From contig NZ_JANWTC010000003.1 of assembly GCF_024919295.1 (NCBI RefSeq), positions 124,001 to 188,000 on the forward strand: a stretch of DNA of 64,000 bases. Reading direction: 5' to 3'. The translations under genes and the position numbers were made by a program. The stretch is from Corynebacterium lemuris. GTDB lineage: Bacteria > Actinomycetota > Actinomycetes > Mycobacteriales > Mycobacteriaceae. The notes beneath the pieces were generated by a model. It was not told the DNA's origin. It did not search any database and saw only the letters and a program-made list of their open reading frames with translations. Below are positions 36,386-46,811 of the stretch, in pieces; position 1 is the first letter of the stretch, and each line of letters opens with the position of its first letter.

Positions 36386-37341
36386 GACGCGCGCAGCTCC
36401 TCCAGCAGCTCCGCGAGGACCTCATCGGCGGTGCCGCGGGCGGTGTAACCGGCGGCCGGGATGTGCCCGCCCCCGCCGAGCGTGACCGCGACCTCCGAGA
36501 CATCCATCTCGTTGGAGCGCAGCGAGACATGCCAGATGCCCGGCAGTGACTCCTTGAACAACGCCCCCAGGTCGGTGCCCTCGAGGGAACGCAGGAAATC
36601 GACGAGGCTCTCCACCGCCGGCAGGGAACCGTCCTGGATGAGCTCCTGGTCGGCGATGATCACCGCCGCCCGGTGGGTGCCGGCCTCCTCGATCCGCACG
36701 CCCGACAGGGCGCGGCCCATCATGCGCAGATCCGTCACGGAACCGGAGTCGAAGAGGTCCGTGGCGATGGTGCGCACATCCAGGCCGGTCTCCATGAGCC
36801 GGGCGGCGAAGCTGTGCATCTGCGGGCGCCCCCACCGGAAACTGCCCGTGTCGGTGAGCAGGCCCGCGTAGAGCGCGTGCGCGATGGGCTGGTCCAACCG
36901 GACCCCCAGACGTTCGAAGAGGTCGCCCAGGATCGTGGTGGTGGACTCGGCGTCGCGGTCAATGAGGTTCACCCGGCCGAAACCGGGGTTGGAGGAGTGG
37001 TGGTCGATGACCACGGTGTCCTGTGCGCGTGCCGCGATCTCCGTCGCGAGCGCACCCACCCGGTCCAGCGAACCGCAGTCCACGGTGATGATCAGGTCCA
37101 CCTCCGGCAGCCGGTGGGCGAGCCTGACCTCCTCCGCGCCGGGGATGGTGAGCAGATTCGCGGCGAAGGGCTGCGGCTGCCCGATCAGCCCCACCGCCTG
37201 CTTGCCCAGCTGGCGCAGAGCCTGGACGGTGGCGGACACGGAGCCGATGGCATCCGCGTCGGGGCGCACGTGGCCGACGACGGCGACACAGCGCGCAGTC
37301 TCTACGGCGGCCACCGTCTCGGCATAGGAGGGTTCGGGCAC
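36382..37341 (-). CDS. DHH/DHHA1 phosphoesterase, NrnA-like
   Basis: 319-residue enzyme degrading short oligoribonucleotides and/or pAp or cyclic dinucleotides. Metal motifs GHVRPDADAIGS, VDCGSLDRVG, and DHHSSN are in the DHH domain; GGGGHIPAAG closes the DHHA1 domain. The GTG start overlaps the rbfA stop by one base (TAGTG), and the stop overlaps the MATE gene. Substrate within the family is not decided by the sequence. Confidence 0.92.
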   Translation of the reverse strand: MPEPSYAETVAAVETARCVAVVGHVRPDADAIGSVSATVQALRQLGKQAVGLIGQPQPFAANLLTIPGAEEVRLAHRLPEVDLIITVDCGSLDRVGALATEIAARAQDTVVIDHHSSNPGFGRVNLIDRDAESTTTILGDLFERLGVRLDQPIAHALYAGLLTDTGSFRWGRPQMHSFAARLMETGLDVRTIATDLFDSGSVTDLRMMGRALSGVRIEEAGTHRAAVIIADQELIQDGSLPAVESLVDFLRSLEGTDLGALFKESLPGIWHVSLRSNEMDVSEVAVTLGGGGHIPAAGYTARGTADEVLAELLEELRAS

Positions 37342-37778
37342 TACTGACCGTCCTCCGTCTTGTAGGGGTTGGGGTCGCCCGCCGGCCTGGCGTTCTTCTT
37401 CAGCTCCGCCAGCTCGGCGTCGCGGGCCCGGGCCCGCTCCAGCAGTGCCTCCATGTGGGCGGAGGCCTCCGGGACGGTGTCCACCTCGAAGGAGAGGGTC
37501 GGGGTGAAGCGGACCCCCAGCTGGTCACCGACGATCTTGCGGAGCTGGCCGCGGGCACGGTGGAGGGCCTCCGCGGCGGCCTCGTGGTCCGGTTCCTCGT
37601 CGATGGTCTGGCCGCGGACGGTGTAGAACACGGTCGCATCGTGCAGGTCGCCGGTGACGCGGGTGTCGGTTACGGTGACCAGCTCCAGGCGACGGTCCTT
37701 GACCTCGCGTTCAATCGCAGAGGCCACGATGGTCTGGATGCGTTTTGCCATGCGGGCGGCACGGGCGTTGTCGGCCAT
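37341..37778 (-). CDS. rbfA: Ribosome-binding factor A
   Basis: 145-residue KH-like factor for late 30S maturation near the 5' end of 16S rRNA. The typical [20 protein letters not shown] opening and [10 protein letters not shown] strand are present. ATG at 37778 follows GAGGAG; the longer frame upstream is only a shadow of the phosphatase gene. Normally follows infB directly; here a metallophosphoesterase gene is interposed. Confidence 0.95.
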   Translation of the reverse strand: MADNARAARMAKRIQTIVASAIEREVKDRRLELVTVTDTRVTGDLHDATVFYTVRGQTIDEEPDHEAAAEALHRARGQLRKIVGDQLGVRFTPTLSFEVDTVPEASAHMEALLERARARDAELAELKKNARPAGDPNPYKTEDGQ

Positions 37779-37858
37779 GTCGGGCGTCTCCTCGGTAGTC
37801 GTTGTCGGAACCTCCGGAGATTCTACCCCGCGCCCCCACCGCGTTTCGACGTCACCCG

Positions 37859-38653
37859 TCAACCGGTGCGCAGGGCGGGCAGCGGCCAGGCCCGCCGCGG
37901 CATGTGCTCCTGCTCGAAGGGGTAACCGAGGGAGACGTCGAAATGGGGTACCCCGTCGACACGGATCTCCTCCGGCATGTGCAGATGCCCGTGGACGGCA
38001 CCGATGGCCCGGTACCGCGTGGTGAAGTCCCGGGTGGCGGTCGTCCCGCACCACAGGGCCATCGGCTGTTTCGCCATCCGCAGGGTCGGCTCCACGACCA
38101 GGGGCCAGTGGTTGACCAGCAGCGTGGGGCCGTCGATCTCCGCCAGCCGCCGGTGGGAGTAGTTGACCCGTTCCGCGCACCAGGCGGGGATGTCCACGTA
38201 GGGGGCGATGAGCAGCTCATCGTCGAGGGTGGCCCGGGCGTCGCGGGCGGCGGCGAGGGCCTCCTCCGCGCTCATGCCGGCCGGGCGGAAAGAGTAGTCG
38301 TAGAGCGTGAACAGCGGAACGACCGTCACGCCGCCGAAGACGGGGTAGTCATCCTCGGGCGTGTCGACGCCCACCTCACGCAGCAGCTCCACCAGGCGCA
38401 GGTAGCGTTCCCGGCCCTTGAAACGGTCGGTGCTGCGGGCGAAGAGTTCATGGTTGCCGGGCGTCCAGATGACGCGGGCAAAACGCCGCCGGAGACGGGC
38501 GAGGGTGTCGACGACGATGTCGATACGCTCAGCCACGTCTCCGGCGACGATGAGCCAGTCCCCCGGATCCACCGCCTGCAGGCGCTCGACGCGCCCGCGG
38601 TTGGCGGACCAGGTGACGTGCAGGTCCGAAACGGACCACAGTGTGCGCGCCAT
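37859..38653 (-). CDS. Calcineurin-like metallophosphoesterase, PptH-like (copy 2)
   Basis: 264-residue paralogue of the phosphatase at 34260-35075, alike over its whole length: [68 protein letters not shown] and GHLHMPEE. All metal motifs are intact, so it should be active. It lies between infB (1 bp before its ATG) and rbfA. Possible roles: a second phosphopantetheinyl hydrolase with different carrier-protein preference, or another phosphatase; the sequence cannot say which. Confidence 0.87.
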   Translation of the reverse strand: MARTLWSVSDLHVTWSANRGRVERLQAVDPGDWLIVAGDVAERIDIVVDTLARLRRRFARVIWTPGNHELFARSTDRFKGRERYLRLVELLREVGVDTPEDDYPVFGGVTVVPLFTLYDYSFRPAGMSAEEALAAARDARATLDDELLIAPYVDIPAWCAERVNYSHRRLAEIDGPTLLVNHWPLVVEPTLRMAKQPMALWCGTTATRDFTTRYRAIGAVHGHLHMPEEIRVDGVPHFDVSLGYPFEQEHMPRRAWPLPALRTG

Positions 38654-38654
38654 A

Positions 38655-41465
38655 TCAGGTGCGCGGGACCTCGACCTCTTCGAAGACCTCGATCTTGTCG
38701 CCGACCTCGATGTTCGGGTAGGACAGGACCATACCGCACTCGTAGCCTGCGCTGACCTCGGTGACGTCGTCCTTCTCGCGTCGCAGGGACTCGATCCTGA
38801 CGTTGTCTGCGATGACGTTGCCGTCGCGGACCAGGCGGGCCTTCGAGTTGCGGCGGACCTTGCCGCTCTCGACCATGCAACCGGCGATCAGACCGATGGC
38901 GGAGGCCTTGAACAGTGCACGGATCTCCGCGACACCGACCTCGCGCTCCTCGTAGATCGGCTTCAGCATGCCCTTGAGGGCTGCCTCGACCTCCTCGATG
39001 GCCTTGTAGATGACGGTGTAGTAGCGGATGTCCACACCCTCGGTGTTGGCCTCCTCGGTGGCCTTGCCCTCGGAGCGGACGTTGAACGCGATGATGACTG
39101 CGTTTGAGGCGGATGCCAGCGAGACGTTGGTCTGCGTGACGGCACCGACACCACGGTCGATGATGTTGAGCTCGACCTCGTCCTCCATCTCGATCTTCAG
39201 GAGGGACTCCTCCAGCGCCTCCACGGAGCCGGCGTTGTCACCCTTGAGGATGAGGTTGAGGACACTGGTCTCCTTGAGCACCGCATCCAGATCCTCGAGG
39301 GAGACGCGCTTGCGGGCGCGTGCCTGCGCTGCGGAACGCCTGCGGGCGTCACGCTGTGCGGCGATCTGACGTGCGACACGGTCGTCCTCGACGACGAGCA
39401 GGTTGTCGCCGGCGCCGGGGACGCCGTTGAGGCCCTGCATCTGGACCGGACGGGACGGACCCGCCTCCTCCACATCGTGACCGTGCTCATCGATCATGCG
39501 GCGGACGCGGCCGTAGGTGTCACCCACGACAACGGAGTCACCGACGCGGAGGGTACCGCGCTGGACCAGGACGGTGGCCACCGGGCCACGGCCGCGGTCG
39601 AGGTTCGCCTCGATGGCGACACCCTGGGCGTGCATCTCGGGGTTGGCGCGCAGATCCAGGGAGGCATCCGCCGTCAGGACGACAGCCTCGAGCAGCTCAT
39701 CGATGTTGGTGCCCTGCTTCGCGGAGATGTCGACGAACATGGTGTCGCCGCCGTACTCCTCCGGAACCAGGCCGTACTCGGTGAGCTGGCCACGGATCTT
39801 CTCCGGGGAGGCCTCCGGCTTATCGATCTTGTTCACCGCGACGACGATCGGCACATCGGCCGCCTTCGCGTGGTTGATGGCCTCCACCGTCTGCGGCATG
39901 ACACCGTCGTCGGCGGCGACCACGAGGATCGCGATGTCCGTGGACTTGGCACCACGGGCACGCATGGCGGTGAACGCCTCGTGACCCGGGGTATCCAGGA
40001 AGGTGAGCCGGCGCTCACGGCCCTCGATCTCACGACCGATCTGGTAGGCACCGATGCCCTGGGTGATGCCGCCGGCCTCACCCGCACCGACCTCAGCCTT
40101 ACGGATGGTGTCGAGCAGTCGGGTCTTACCGTGGTCGACGTGACCCATGACGGTCACGACCGGCGGACGCTTGGCCAGGTCATCCTCGCCACCCTCGTCC
40201 TCACCGAACTGCAGGTCGAAGGACTGGAGGAGCTCGCGGTCCTCGTCCTCCGGGGAGACGACCTCAACGACGTAGTTGATCTCCTGACCGAGCAGCTGGA
40301 GGGTCTCCTCCGGCACAGCTGCGGTGGCGGTGATCATCTCGCCCAGGTTGAACAGCGCCTGGACCAGTGCGGCCGGATCGGCGTTGATCTTGTCCGCGAA
40401 ATCGGACAGGGAGGCGCCACGACGCAGACGGATACTCTGGCCACGGCCGTCGGGCAGGCGGACGCCACCGATGACGTTCGGCGCCTGCATTGCCTCGTAC
40501 TCGGAACGCTTCTGACGCTTCGACTTACGGCCGCGACGCGGTGCGCCACCCGGACGCCCGAAGGCACCCGCGGTGCCGCCACGGCGTCCGCCGCCGCGGA
40601 AACCGCCGCCGCCCGGACCGCCGCCCGGACGACCGCCGGGGCCGCCCTGGCCACCGCGGCCACGACCGGCTCCGGCAGCCTTCTGCGGCATCTGGCCCGG
40701 GGTCGGGGCCTGGGAGGCCGGAGGCATGTTGGCCGGGGACGGACGACGTCCGCCGCCCTGTGCCGGACGGTCACCACCGGGACGCGGGGCACCCTGGCCG
40801 CCGGGACGCGGTGCGCCCTGGCCGCCCTGGCCACCACGGCCACCGGGACGGGGACCACCCTGGCCACGTCCGCCGCCCGGACGCGGTGCCGGACGCTCGC
40901 CGCCGGAAGAGAACGGGTTGTTGGCGACGCGGGGACGACCGCCCGGACGCGGCATGGGACGCGGCATGGCGTTGGCCGGGGTGGGGCGCTCCCCACCCGG
41001 CTTCGGGGCGCCACCCGGCTTCGGGGCGGGCTTGGCTGCGGCCGGACCCGGCTTCGGGCCCGGCTTGGCTGCGGCAGCCGGCTTGGGGGCCGGTGCCGGT
41101 GCAGCCGGCTTCGGGGCCGGTGCGGCAGGCTTGGCCGCCGCGGCCGGGCTCGGGGCGGGCTTGGCTGCGGCAGCCGGCTTGGGGGCCGGTGCCGGTGCAG
41201 CCGGCTTCGGGGCCGCCGGGCCCGGCTTCGGGCCGGGCCTGGGGGCCGTTGCTCCCGGCTTCGGGGCCGGCTTCGAGGCCGCTGCTCCCGGCTTGGGGGC
41301 GGCCTCCTTCTCGTAGAGATCCAGCATCTTACGGACCACCGGGGGTTCCACGGTGGAAGATGCGGTCTTGACGAACTCACCCTGCTCCTTGAGCGTGGCA
41401 AGCAGTTCCTTGCTGGTTACGCCGAGCCTCTTGGCGAGCTCGTGGACGCGTAGCTTTCCGGGCAC
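38655..41465 (-). CDS. infB: Translation initiation factor IF-2
   Basis: 936-residue GTPase that brings formyl-Met-tRNA to the 30S subunit. The N-terminal IF2_N domain ([18 protein letters not shown]) is followed by about 270 residues of Pro/Ala/Lys and Gly/Arg repeats, then a second IF2_N block and the G domain with [14 protein letters not shown] and NKID. GTG at 41465 follows AAGAGGAG. A perfect 58-bp direct repeat lies in the Pro/Ala part. Fifth-longest spacing in the operon: 109 bp after ylxR, with a strong hairpin in that gap. Confidence 0.96.
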   Translation of the reverse strand: MPGKLRVHELAKRLGVTSKELLATLKEQGEFVKTASSTVEPPVVRKMLDLYEKEAAPKPGAAASKPAPKPGATAPRPGPKPGPAAPKPAAPAPAPKPAAAAKPAPSPAAAAKPAAPAPKPAAPAPAPKPAAAAKPGPKPGPAAAKPAPKPGGAPKPGGERPTPANAMPRPMPRPGGRPRVANNPFSSGGERPAPRPGGGRGQGGPRPGGRGGQGGQGAPRPGGQGAPRPGGDRPAQGGGRRPSPANMPPASQAPTPGQMPQKAAGAGRGRGGQGGPGGRPGGGPGGGGFRGGGRRGGTAGAFGRPGGAPRRGRKSKRQKRSEYEAMQAPNVIGGVRLPDGRGQSIRLRRGASLSDFADKINADPAALVQALFNLGEMITATAAVPEETLQLLGQEINYVVEVVSPEDEDRELLQSFDLQFGEDEGGEDDLAKRPPVVTVMGHVDHGKTRLLDTIRKAEVGAGEAGGITQGIGAYQIGREIEGRERRLTFLDTPGHEAFTAMRARGAKSTDIAILVVAADDGVMPQTVEAINHAKAADVPIVVAVNKIDKPEASPEKIRGQLTEYGLVPEEYGGDTMFVDISAKQGTNIDELLEAVVLTADASLDLRANPEMHAQGVAIEANLDRGRGPVATVLVQRGTLRVGDSVVVGDTYGRVRRMIDEHGHDVEEAGPSRPVQMQGLNGVPGAGDNLLVVEDDRVARQIAAQRDARRRSAAQARARKRVSLEDLDAVLKETSVLNLILKGDNAGSVEALEESLLKIEMEDEVELNIIDRGVGAVTQTNVSLASASNAVIIAFNVRSEGKATEEANTEGVDIRYYTVIYKAIEEVEAALKGMLKPIYEEREVGVAEIRALFKASAIGLIAGCMVESGKVRRNSKARLVRDGNVIADNVRIESLRREKDDVTEVSAGYECGMVLSYPNIEVGDKIEVFEEVEVPRT
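41062..41215. repeat. 58-bp direct repeat inside infB
   Basis: Bases 41062-41119 and 41158-41215 are identical (58 bp, 96-bp period, in frame). They encode the repeated Ala/Pro/Lys stretch of the IF-2 N-terminal linker, pointing to recent slippage or recombination. Confidence 0.85.
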
Positions 41466-41486
41466 TTTTCTCCTCTTGTTGTTACC

Positions 41487-41525
41487 AGAGGTCGAGTCAA
41501 GCCCCGGAAAGGGAACTCGACCTCT
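41487..41525 (-). promoter_or_regulatory. Hairpin between ylxR and infB
   Basis: Perfect 11-bp arms AGAGGTCGAGT/ACTCGACCTCT (41487-41497, 41515-41525) with a 17-nt loop. No T-run follows on the minus strand, so it is more likely an mRNA processing or regulatory structure than a terminator. It lies 22 bp before the infB start. Confidence 0.6.
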
Positions 41526-41574
41526 AGATGATGTCTGTGACTTTCATCGCTGATGCTTCATCGTGCTGTGCTCA

Positions 41575-41886
41575 TCAGTGTTCGGTCTTCCTTGTGATGT
41601 CGGGTCCGGCGGCCTGCGCCGCCAAGTACGTGCGTACGGGACCTGTGTCCGGGATTCTCCCGGACACCCGAAACGCCCGCCCGAAGGCGCGGCGTTGTTC
41701 CGCCAGCTCGAGTGCCGCGAGATCAGGGGTGATCCATGCTCCCCTGCCGGGGAGGCTGCGGGAGGGGTCCGCCAGGAGGCGGTTCTCATCCGCGGGATCG
41801 ACGACCACCCGGAGCAGCTCCGTGTCCGGTCTGCGTTCGCGGGTGGCGATGCAGGTACGGACGCGGATCTCACGGGTCTGCGTCAT
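41575..41886 (-). CDS. ylxR: YlxR family RNA-binding protein
   Basis: 103-residue small basic protein of the YlxR (DUF448) family, regularly encoded between nusA and infB. The fold signature RTCIATRERRP and PGRGAWI is present. Proposed roles are RNA or RNase P binding; none is proven here. ATG at 41886, 97 bp after nusA. Confidence 0.9.
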   Translation of the reverse strand: MTQTREIRVRTCIATRERRPDTELLRVVVDPADENRLLADPSRSLPGRGAWITPDLAALELAEQRRAFGRAFRVSGRIPDTGPVRTYLAAQAAGPDITRKTEH

Positions 41887-41983
41887 TCGTCTCCTACAGA
41901 AAGCCTGATCATCAACGGCACGTGGGCCATCGAACAGTTTACGCTATTTTCACCTGGAATTGAACTCCCGGCTGCACTCGGGG

Positions 41984-42976
41984 TCAGTTGATGTCCGAGT
42001 GGATGTCGATTTTCCAGCCCGTGAGGCGTGCGGCGAGGCGGGCATTCTGCCCTTCCCGGCCGATGGCGAGGGAGAGCTGGTAGTCCGGAACAGTCACGCG
42101 CGCGGTCTGGGCCTCGGCATCCGTGATCTCCACGCGGACGACCTTGGACGGGGCGAGGGCGTTGCCGACGTAGGTGGCGGGGTCCTCGGAGAAGTCGATG
42201 ATGTCGATCTTCTCTCCCCCCAGCTCGTTCATGATGTTGGTCACGCGCTGTCCCTTGGGGCCGATGCAGGCGCCCTTGGCGTTGAGCCCCTTGACCTTGC
42301 CGGAGACGGAGACCTTGGAGCGGTGGCCGGCCTCGCGGGCGATGCCGAGGATCTCGACGGAACCGTCGGCGACCTCGGGCACCTCCAGCTCGAACAGTCC
42401 GCGGACGAGTTCGGGGTGGGTGCGCGAGAGGTTGACCTGCACGTTGCGGGGCCCCTTGTTCACGCCCACGATGTAGGCCTTGATGCGGTCGCCGTGCTTC
42501 AGCTTCTCGCCGGGGATCTGCTCTGCGGGCAGCAGGATACCGTCCTGGGGGTCGGCCTCAGTGCCGAGCTGGACGATGACGATGCCGCGGGAGTTCGCGG
42601 TCTCGTCCTTCTGCACCACACCAGAGACCACGCGGCCCTCGAAGGCCTGGTACTCGTCGAAGAGGCGGACGTTCTCCGCCTCGCGGAGGCGCTTGACGAT
42701 GGCCTCGCGGACCACCTGGGCGCTCAGGCGCGCGAAGTTGTCGGGGGTGTCGTCGTACTCGGAGCCGACCTCGCCGTCCTCGTCGAGTTCGGAGACGATG
42801 ACCGCGACGGAGCCGGTGTCCTGGTCGATGTCCACGCGGGCCCGGGAGTCCCCCTCCTCACCGCGGTATTCGCGGTAGGCCTGGATGAGTGCGCTGCCGA
42901 TCGTGCGGAGCATGTCGTCCACCGGGATGGACTTCTCCTTCTCGATGGTCCTCAGCGCAGCCATGTCGATATTCAC
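41984..42976 (-). CDS. nusA: Transcription termination/antitermination protein NusA
   Basis: 330-residue RNA polymerase-associated factor. N-terminal polymerase-binding domain, S1 domain ([14 protein letters not shown] near 113), then two KH domains ([38 protein letters not shown]). No acidic C-terminal repeats, as usual in actinobacteria. GTG at 42976 overlaps the rimP stop by four bases (GTGA) and gives the opening NIDMAALR; an internal ATG four codons later is the alternative. Confidence 0.96.
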   Translation of the reverse strand: MNIDMAALRTIEKEKSIPVDDMLRTIGSALIQAYREYRGEEGDSRARVDIDQDTGSVAVIVSELDEDGEVGSEYDDTPDNFARLSAQVVREAIVKRLREAENVRLFDEYQAFEGRVVSGVVQKDETANSRGIVIVQLGTEADPQDGILLPAEQIPGEKLKHGDRIKAYIVGVNKGPRNVQVNLSRTHPELVRGLFELEVPEVADGSVEILGIAREAGHRSKVSVSGKVKGLNAKGACIGPKGQRVTNIMNELGGEKIDIIDFSEDPATYVGNALAPSKVVRVEITDAEAQTARVTVPDYQLSLAIGREGQNARLAARLTGWKIDIHSDIN

Positions 42977-43527
42977 TTGTTTTCCTCCTGCCAGGCGAGC
43001 GCCTGGTCATAGTCGAGTCCCGTCAGCTCGGTTTCCGCTGCCGGGGGTGTGGCGAACTCAATTTCTACCACCGCACGGGGGTTTTCGGAAAATTCCAGGA
43101 CGCGCATCTCGCAGCCCTTCTTCACCGGCCGCACGAGCACCACGGAATCCTCGCCGGGGGCCAGCGCACCGACCCGCCACACGGACTTCTGGCCGTCCTC
43201 CAGCAGTTCCACCAGGCGGTTGCGGTTGCGGCGCCAGTGGCGCGGCAGGGTCAGGGGGGCGTCGACACCCGGGGTGGAGACCTCGAGGGTGTAGCCGGCG
43301 CCGAGGTTGACCTCGCCGCGCTCCTCGGCGGCGTCGAGACGTGCGGAGACCTCCTGGGAGACCGCCTCGAGCAGGTCGAGGTCGGGCCGGGAATCCGAGT
43401 CCACCCGGATGCTGACCACGGATTTGCGGCCCGCACGGGTGACCTTGACGCCCTCAATGTCGAGACCGCAGGAGTCGGTGACGGGAGTGATCAGTGTGAC
43501 TAGTTCGTCTTCGCCGGGGAATGCCAT
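42973..43527 (-). CDS. rimP: Ribosome maturation factor RimP
   Basis: 184-residue 30S assembly factor, heading the rimP-nusA-infB operon. Two domains: an alpha/beta part with [21 protein letters not shown] and [20 protein letters not shown], and a C-terminal SH3-like part. ATG at 43527 is chosen; another ATG two codons upstream is possible. Divergent from the DUF4439 lipoprotein gene. Confidence 0.95.
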   Translation of the reverse strand: MAFPGEDELVTLITPVTDSCGLDIEGVKVTRAGRKSVVSIRVDSDSRPDLDLLEAVSQEVSARLDAAEERGEVNLGAGYTLEVSTPGVDAPLTLPRHWRRNRNRLVELLEDGQKSVWRVGALAPGEDSVVLVRPVKKGCEMRVLEFSENPRAVVEIEFATPPAAETELTGLDYDQALAWQEENK

Positions 43528-43560
43528 GCCCATCAGCCTATCGCGGGTAGGGTGTCGGCT

Positions 43561-44331
43561 GTGAAACGTCGATTCGCCCTCCTCCTCACCCTGCCGCTTC
43601 TGGCCTCCTGCTCCGTCGGGGACGTGGCCTCCGCGCTGGGGCCGCGGCCGAATTCCCAGGTCGCCGAGCTGGCGGACCGCGCGGCCAGCGACGCCGCCGC
43701 TCTCGACGGCGCGGCCGCCGAGGTGCGGGCCCGCCACGCGACGGAGCTCTCCGCCGAGATCACGCGCCTGTGCGGCACCCACGCCGACGGCACCGTCCCC
43801 GAATCCTGCGCCTTCCAGGCCGAGGTGACACAACTGGCTGAGACGGACGTCGAGGATTCCCTGCTGCTGAGCCTGGATACGGCAGTGCCGGAGGAATCCC
43901 ACGCCCTGGTCATCCGGCAGGCCGTGGACCTGGCGGAACTGGGCGGGGGCGAACTGCCCGCAGACACCCAGGTCAGCGACAGCCGCGACATCGATGCCGC
44001 CCGGGAACTGCTGCGCCGCGAATACGCCGCCGCCTGGGGCCTGGGGCTGGCCAGCGCGTACCTCTCCCCCGCCCGCGGCGCAGAGATCGATGAGCTTCTC
44101 GACGCCCACGACGAGCGCATCCTCGCCCTCCGCGAGATGCTCGCCCCCCATGGCGAGGTGCCCGTCGCCGAAGCCGGCTACGAGCTGGCGGGCGTCACCG
44201 GACCCGCGGATGAGGTATTCGTCGCCCGCCTGCAGGAGGACCTGCGGCAGGCCTGGCTCGGCGCTGCGGTGCAGGCCCACGACACCCCCTGGCGGGAGTT
44301 CGCGGTCCACGGCACCGCGAGCATCAACTAA
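43561..44331 (+). CDS. DUF4439 ferritin-like lipoprotein
   Basis: 256-residue exported protein. The signal ends in the lipobox LLASC (Cys at about residue 17). The mature part is Ala/Glu-rich and helical; the second half ([18 protein letters not shown] to WREFAVHG) resembles the ferritin-like DUF4439 domain encoded beside rimP in mycobacteria. Function unknown. GTG at 43561 lies 7 nt after TAGGGT, a leaderless arrangement; an in-frame GTG three codons earlier falls inside that promoter. Confidence 0.75.
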   Translation: MKRRFALLLTLPLLASCSVGDVASALGPRPNSQVAELADRAASDAAALDGAAAEVRARHATELSAEITRLCGTHADGTVPESCAFQAEVTQLAETDVEDSLLLSLDTAVPEESHALVIRQAVDLAELGGGELPADTQVSDSRDIDAARELLRREYAAAWGLGLASAYLSPARGAEIDELLDAHDERILALREMLAPHGEVPVAEAGYELAGVTGPADEVFVARLQEDLRQAWLGAAVQAHDTPWREFAVHGTASIN

Positions 44332-46070
44332 CCGCGGACCAGTTCGACGACCTTCGCCACGGCCTCATCAGCGGCGACGTCGAGGGTCTCGCCGCCGCGG
44401 ATGCGCAGCTCGACCTTGCCCTCGGCGAAGGACCGGCCGAGGACCACGGCGAAGGGCATGCCGAGCAGCTCGGCGTCCTTGAACTTGACACCGGGGCTGA
44501 CCTTGGGGCGGTCGTCGAAAAGCACCTCGATGCCGGCGGCGTCGAGCTCGGCGACCATGCGGTCCCCGGCCTCCAGGGCGGCGGCGTCCTTGTTCGCCAC
44601 GACCACATGCACCTGGTACGGGGCGATCTCGACCGGCCAGTTGAGGCCCTTGTCATCATGGCGCTGCTCGGCGAGCACGGCCATGAGACGGGAGACACCG
44701 ATGCCATAGGAACCCATGGTGGGGATGGAGCGCTTGCCGTTGACGTCGAGGATCTGCACGTCGAAGGCCTCGGTGTACTTGCGGCCCAGCTGGAAGATGT
44801 GGCCGATCTCGATGCCACGCTCCAGCGTCAGGGTGCCCTGGCCCGCCGGGGCCGGGTCACCCTCGCGGATCTCGGCGGCCTCCACGAAACCGTCGACCTC
44901 GAAGTCCCGGCCGGCGACCAGCCCGACGACGTGGCGGTTGGGGGCGTCGGCACCCGTGATCCAGGCGGTGCCGGTGACCACGCGGGGATCGGCGAGCACG
45001 CGCACACCGTTGGCGGCCAGGCCGCGCGGGCCGACGTAACCGCGGACGAGGAAGGGGTTCTTCTTGAAGTCCACGTCCTCGGCCATGGCGACCTCGGCCG
45101 GCTCGAGGGAGGCCTCGAGGCGCTTCATGTCCACCTCGCGGTCACCGGGAACGAGCACGCCGAGCAGCTCCGGCTCCTCCGCACCCGGCTCGGTGACCTT
45201 GACCACCACGCACTTGAGGGTGTCGGCGGCGGTGACATCCAGACCCTGCGAGTTCGCCCAGTCCACCAGGGTGGCGATGGTCTCCGCATCCGGGGTCTCA
45301 TGCTCCACGGCCGCAGGCAGCCCCGCCACGGGACGCTCGGTGCCCGGCTGGGTGACCACGGCCTCCACGTTCGCGGCGTAGTCGCCGCCGGTGGCGCGGA
45401 CGAAGCTGTCCTCACCGTTCCCGCTCAGCGCCAGGAACTCCTCGGAGGCGGAACCGCCCATCGCGCCGGAGGTGGCCTGGCAGATGGCGTAGGAGATGCC
45501 CAGGCGGTCGAAGATGCGCTGGTAGGCCGCGCGGTGTGCCTGGTAGGAGGACTCCAGGCCGGCGTCATCCATGTCGAAGGAATAGGAGTCCTTCATCACG
45601 AACTCACGTCCACGCAGGATGCCGGCCCGCGGGCGGGCCTCATCGCGGTATTTGGTCTGGATCTGGTACAGCGTGACCGGGAAGTCCTTGTAGGAGGAGT
45701 ACAGGTCCTTGACCGCGGAGGTGAACATCTCCTCGTGGGTCGGCCCGAGCAGCATGTCCGTGCCGCGGCGGTCCTGCAGCCGGAAGAGTTCCTCGCCGTA
45801 CTCGGTCCACCGGTCGGTGGTCTCGTAGGGCTCACGCGGCAGCAGCGCCGGGAAGAGGAGTTCCTGGCCACCGATCGCGTTGATCTCCTCACGCACGACG
45901 TCCTCGATCTTGCGCAGGGTCCGCAGGCCCAGCGGGAGCCAGGAATAGACACCCGGGGCGGCGCGGCGGATGTAACCGGCGCGGACGAGCAGCTTGTGGC
46001 TGGGGACCTCGGCATCAGCGGGGTCTTCGCGCAGCGTGCGCAGAAACAGCGTGGACAGACGTGTGATCAT
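44328..46070 (-). CDS. proS: Prolyl-tRNA synthetase
   Basis: 580-residue class II synthetase of the bacterial type. Motif 2 region [20 protein letters not shown] and motif 3 [16 protein letters not shown] are intact. Between them lies the YbaK-like editing insertion (about residues 225-390) that clears Ala-tRNA(Pro). Convergent with the lipoprotein gene (4-bp overlap of ends) and divergent from yaaA. ATG at 46070. Confidence 0.97.
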   Translation of the reverse strand: MITRLSTLFLRTLREDPADAEVPSHKLLVRAGYIRRAAPGVYSWLPLGLRTLRKIEDVVREEINAIGGQELLFPALLPREPYETTDRWTEYGEELFRLQDRRGTDMLLGPTHEEMFTSAVKDLYSSYKDFPVTLYQIQTKYRDEARPRAGILRGREFVMKDSYSFDMDDAGLESSYQAHRAAYQRIFDRLGISYAICQATSGAMGGSASEEFLALSGNGEDSFVRATGGDYAANVEAVVTQPGTERPVAGLPAAVEHETPDAETIATLVDWANSQGLDVTAADTLKCVVVKVTEPGAEEPELLGVLVPGDREVDMKRLEASLEPAEVAMAEDVDFKKNPFLVRGYVGPRGLAANGVRVLADPRVVTGTAWITGADAPNRHVVGLVAGRDFEVDGFVEAAEIREGDPAPAGQGTLTLERGIEIGHIFQLGRKYTEAFDVQILDVNGKRSIPTMGSYGIGVSRLMAVLAEQRHDDKGLNWPVEIAPYQVHVVVANKDAAALEAGDRMVAELDAAGIEVLFDDRPKVSPGVKFKDAELLGMPFAVVLGRSFAEGKVELRIRGGETLDVAADEAVAKVVELVRG

Positions 46071-46102
46071 GAGCAGTCACATTACCCGGTAGCCTACTGG
46101 GC

Positions 46103-46804
46103 ATGCTGATCGTGCTCCCCCCTTCCGAAACCAAGGCACCCGGCGGCGACGGACCCGCCCTCGACCTCGGGGAACTGTCCTTTCCGGACCTGAATCCCGT
46201 GCGGGGGAATCTGGTGGACGATCTGGCTGCGCTGCCGGTCGATGAGGCACTCGGGGTGTTGAAGATCTCGGCGAGGCTCCGCGGCGAGGCGGAGGCCAAC
46301 CTGGCGTTGCGGAGCTCGCCGACGATGCCTGCCATCCACCGCTACACCGGGGTGCTTTTCGACGCCCTCGACGCCCCCACCCTGCCCACTGCCGCGCTGG
46401 AGCGCCTCGCCGTGGGCTCGGCACTGTTCGGTGTGGTGCGTGCCACCGACCCGATCCCCCGCTACCGACTCTCCGGCAGCACCCGCCTGCCGGACGCGCC
46501 GACGCTGAAAACCCGGTGGGGTGGGCTGATCACCGGGGTGTTGGCGGCGGAGGATTTCGTGGTGGACCTGCGTTCCGGTGCCTACCAGCAGCTGGGGAAG
46601 GTGCCCGGCGCGCTGACGGTGCGGGTGGAGCGTGACGGGAAGGTGGTCAGCCACTTCAACAAGCAGTACAAGGGGGAACTGGCCCGGGTGCTGGCGCTGG
46701 CTGGGGAACCGGCGCGCGGCATCGACGATGTCGCGGAGATCGCCCGCGCCGCGGGGATGACGGTGGAACGCGATTCTGGCTTTCAGCTGACCCTGGTGGT
46801 GTAG
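46103..46804 (+). CDS. yaaA: Peroxide stress protein YaaA family
   Basis: 233-residue YaaA/DUF328 protein; in E. coli YaaA binds DNA and lowers free iron under hydrogen peroxide. Signature parts are MLIVLPPSETKAPGG, RYTGVLFDAL and the C-terminal HFNKQYKGELARVL (usually FNKxxKG). TAGCCT lies 7 nt before the ATG, so the transcript is probably leaderless. The next gene starts 7 bp downstream and may be co-transcribed. Confidence 0.9.
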   Translation: MLIVLPPSETKAPGGDGPALDLGELSFPDLNPVRGNLVDDLAALPVDEALGVLKISARLRGEAEANLALRSSPTMPAIHRYTGVLFDALDAPTLPTAALERLAVGSALFGVVRATDPIPRYRLSGSTRLPDAPTLKTRWGGLITGVLAAEDFVVDLRSGAYQQLGKVPGALTVRVERDGKVVSHFNKQYKGELARVLALAGEPARGIDDVAEIARAAGMTVERDSGFQLTLVV

Positions 46805-46811
46805 TTGTCCC

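Noticed and set aside
40560..41290. CRISPR or other array in the repeat-rich part of infB
   Set aside because: The repeats are in frame, encode the IF-2 linker and have no spacer structure.
39477..41453. 658-codon open frame opposite infB
   Set aside because: It mirrors the Ala/Pro/Gly-rich, high-GC infB codons and has no recognisable domain; infB is certain.
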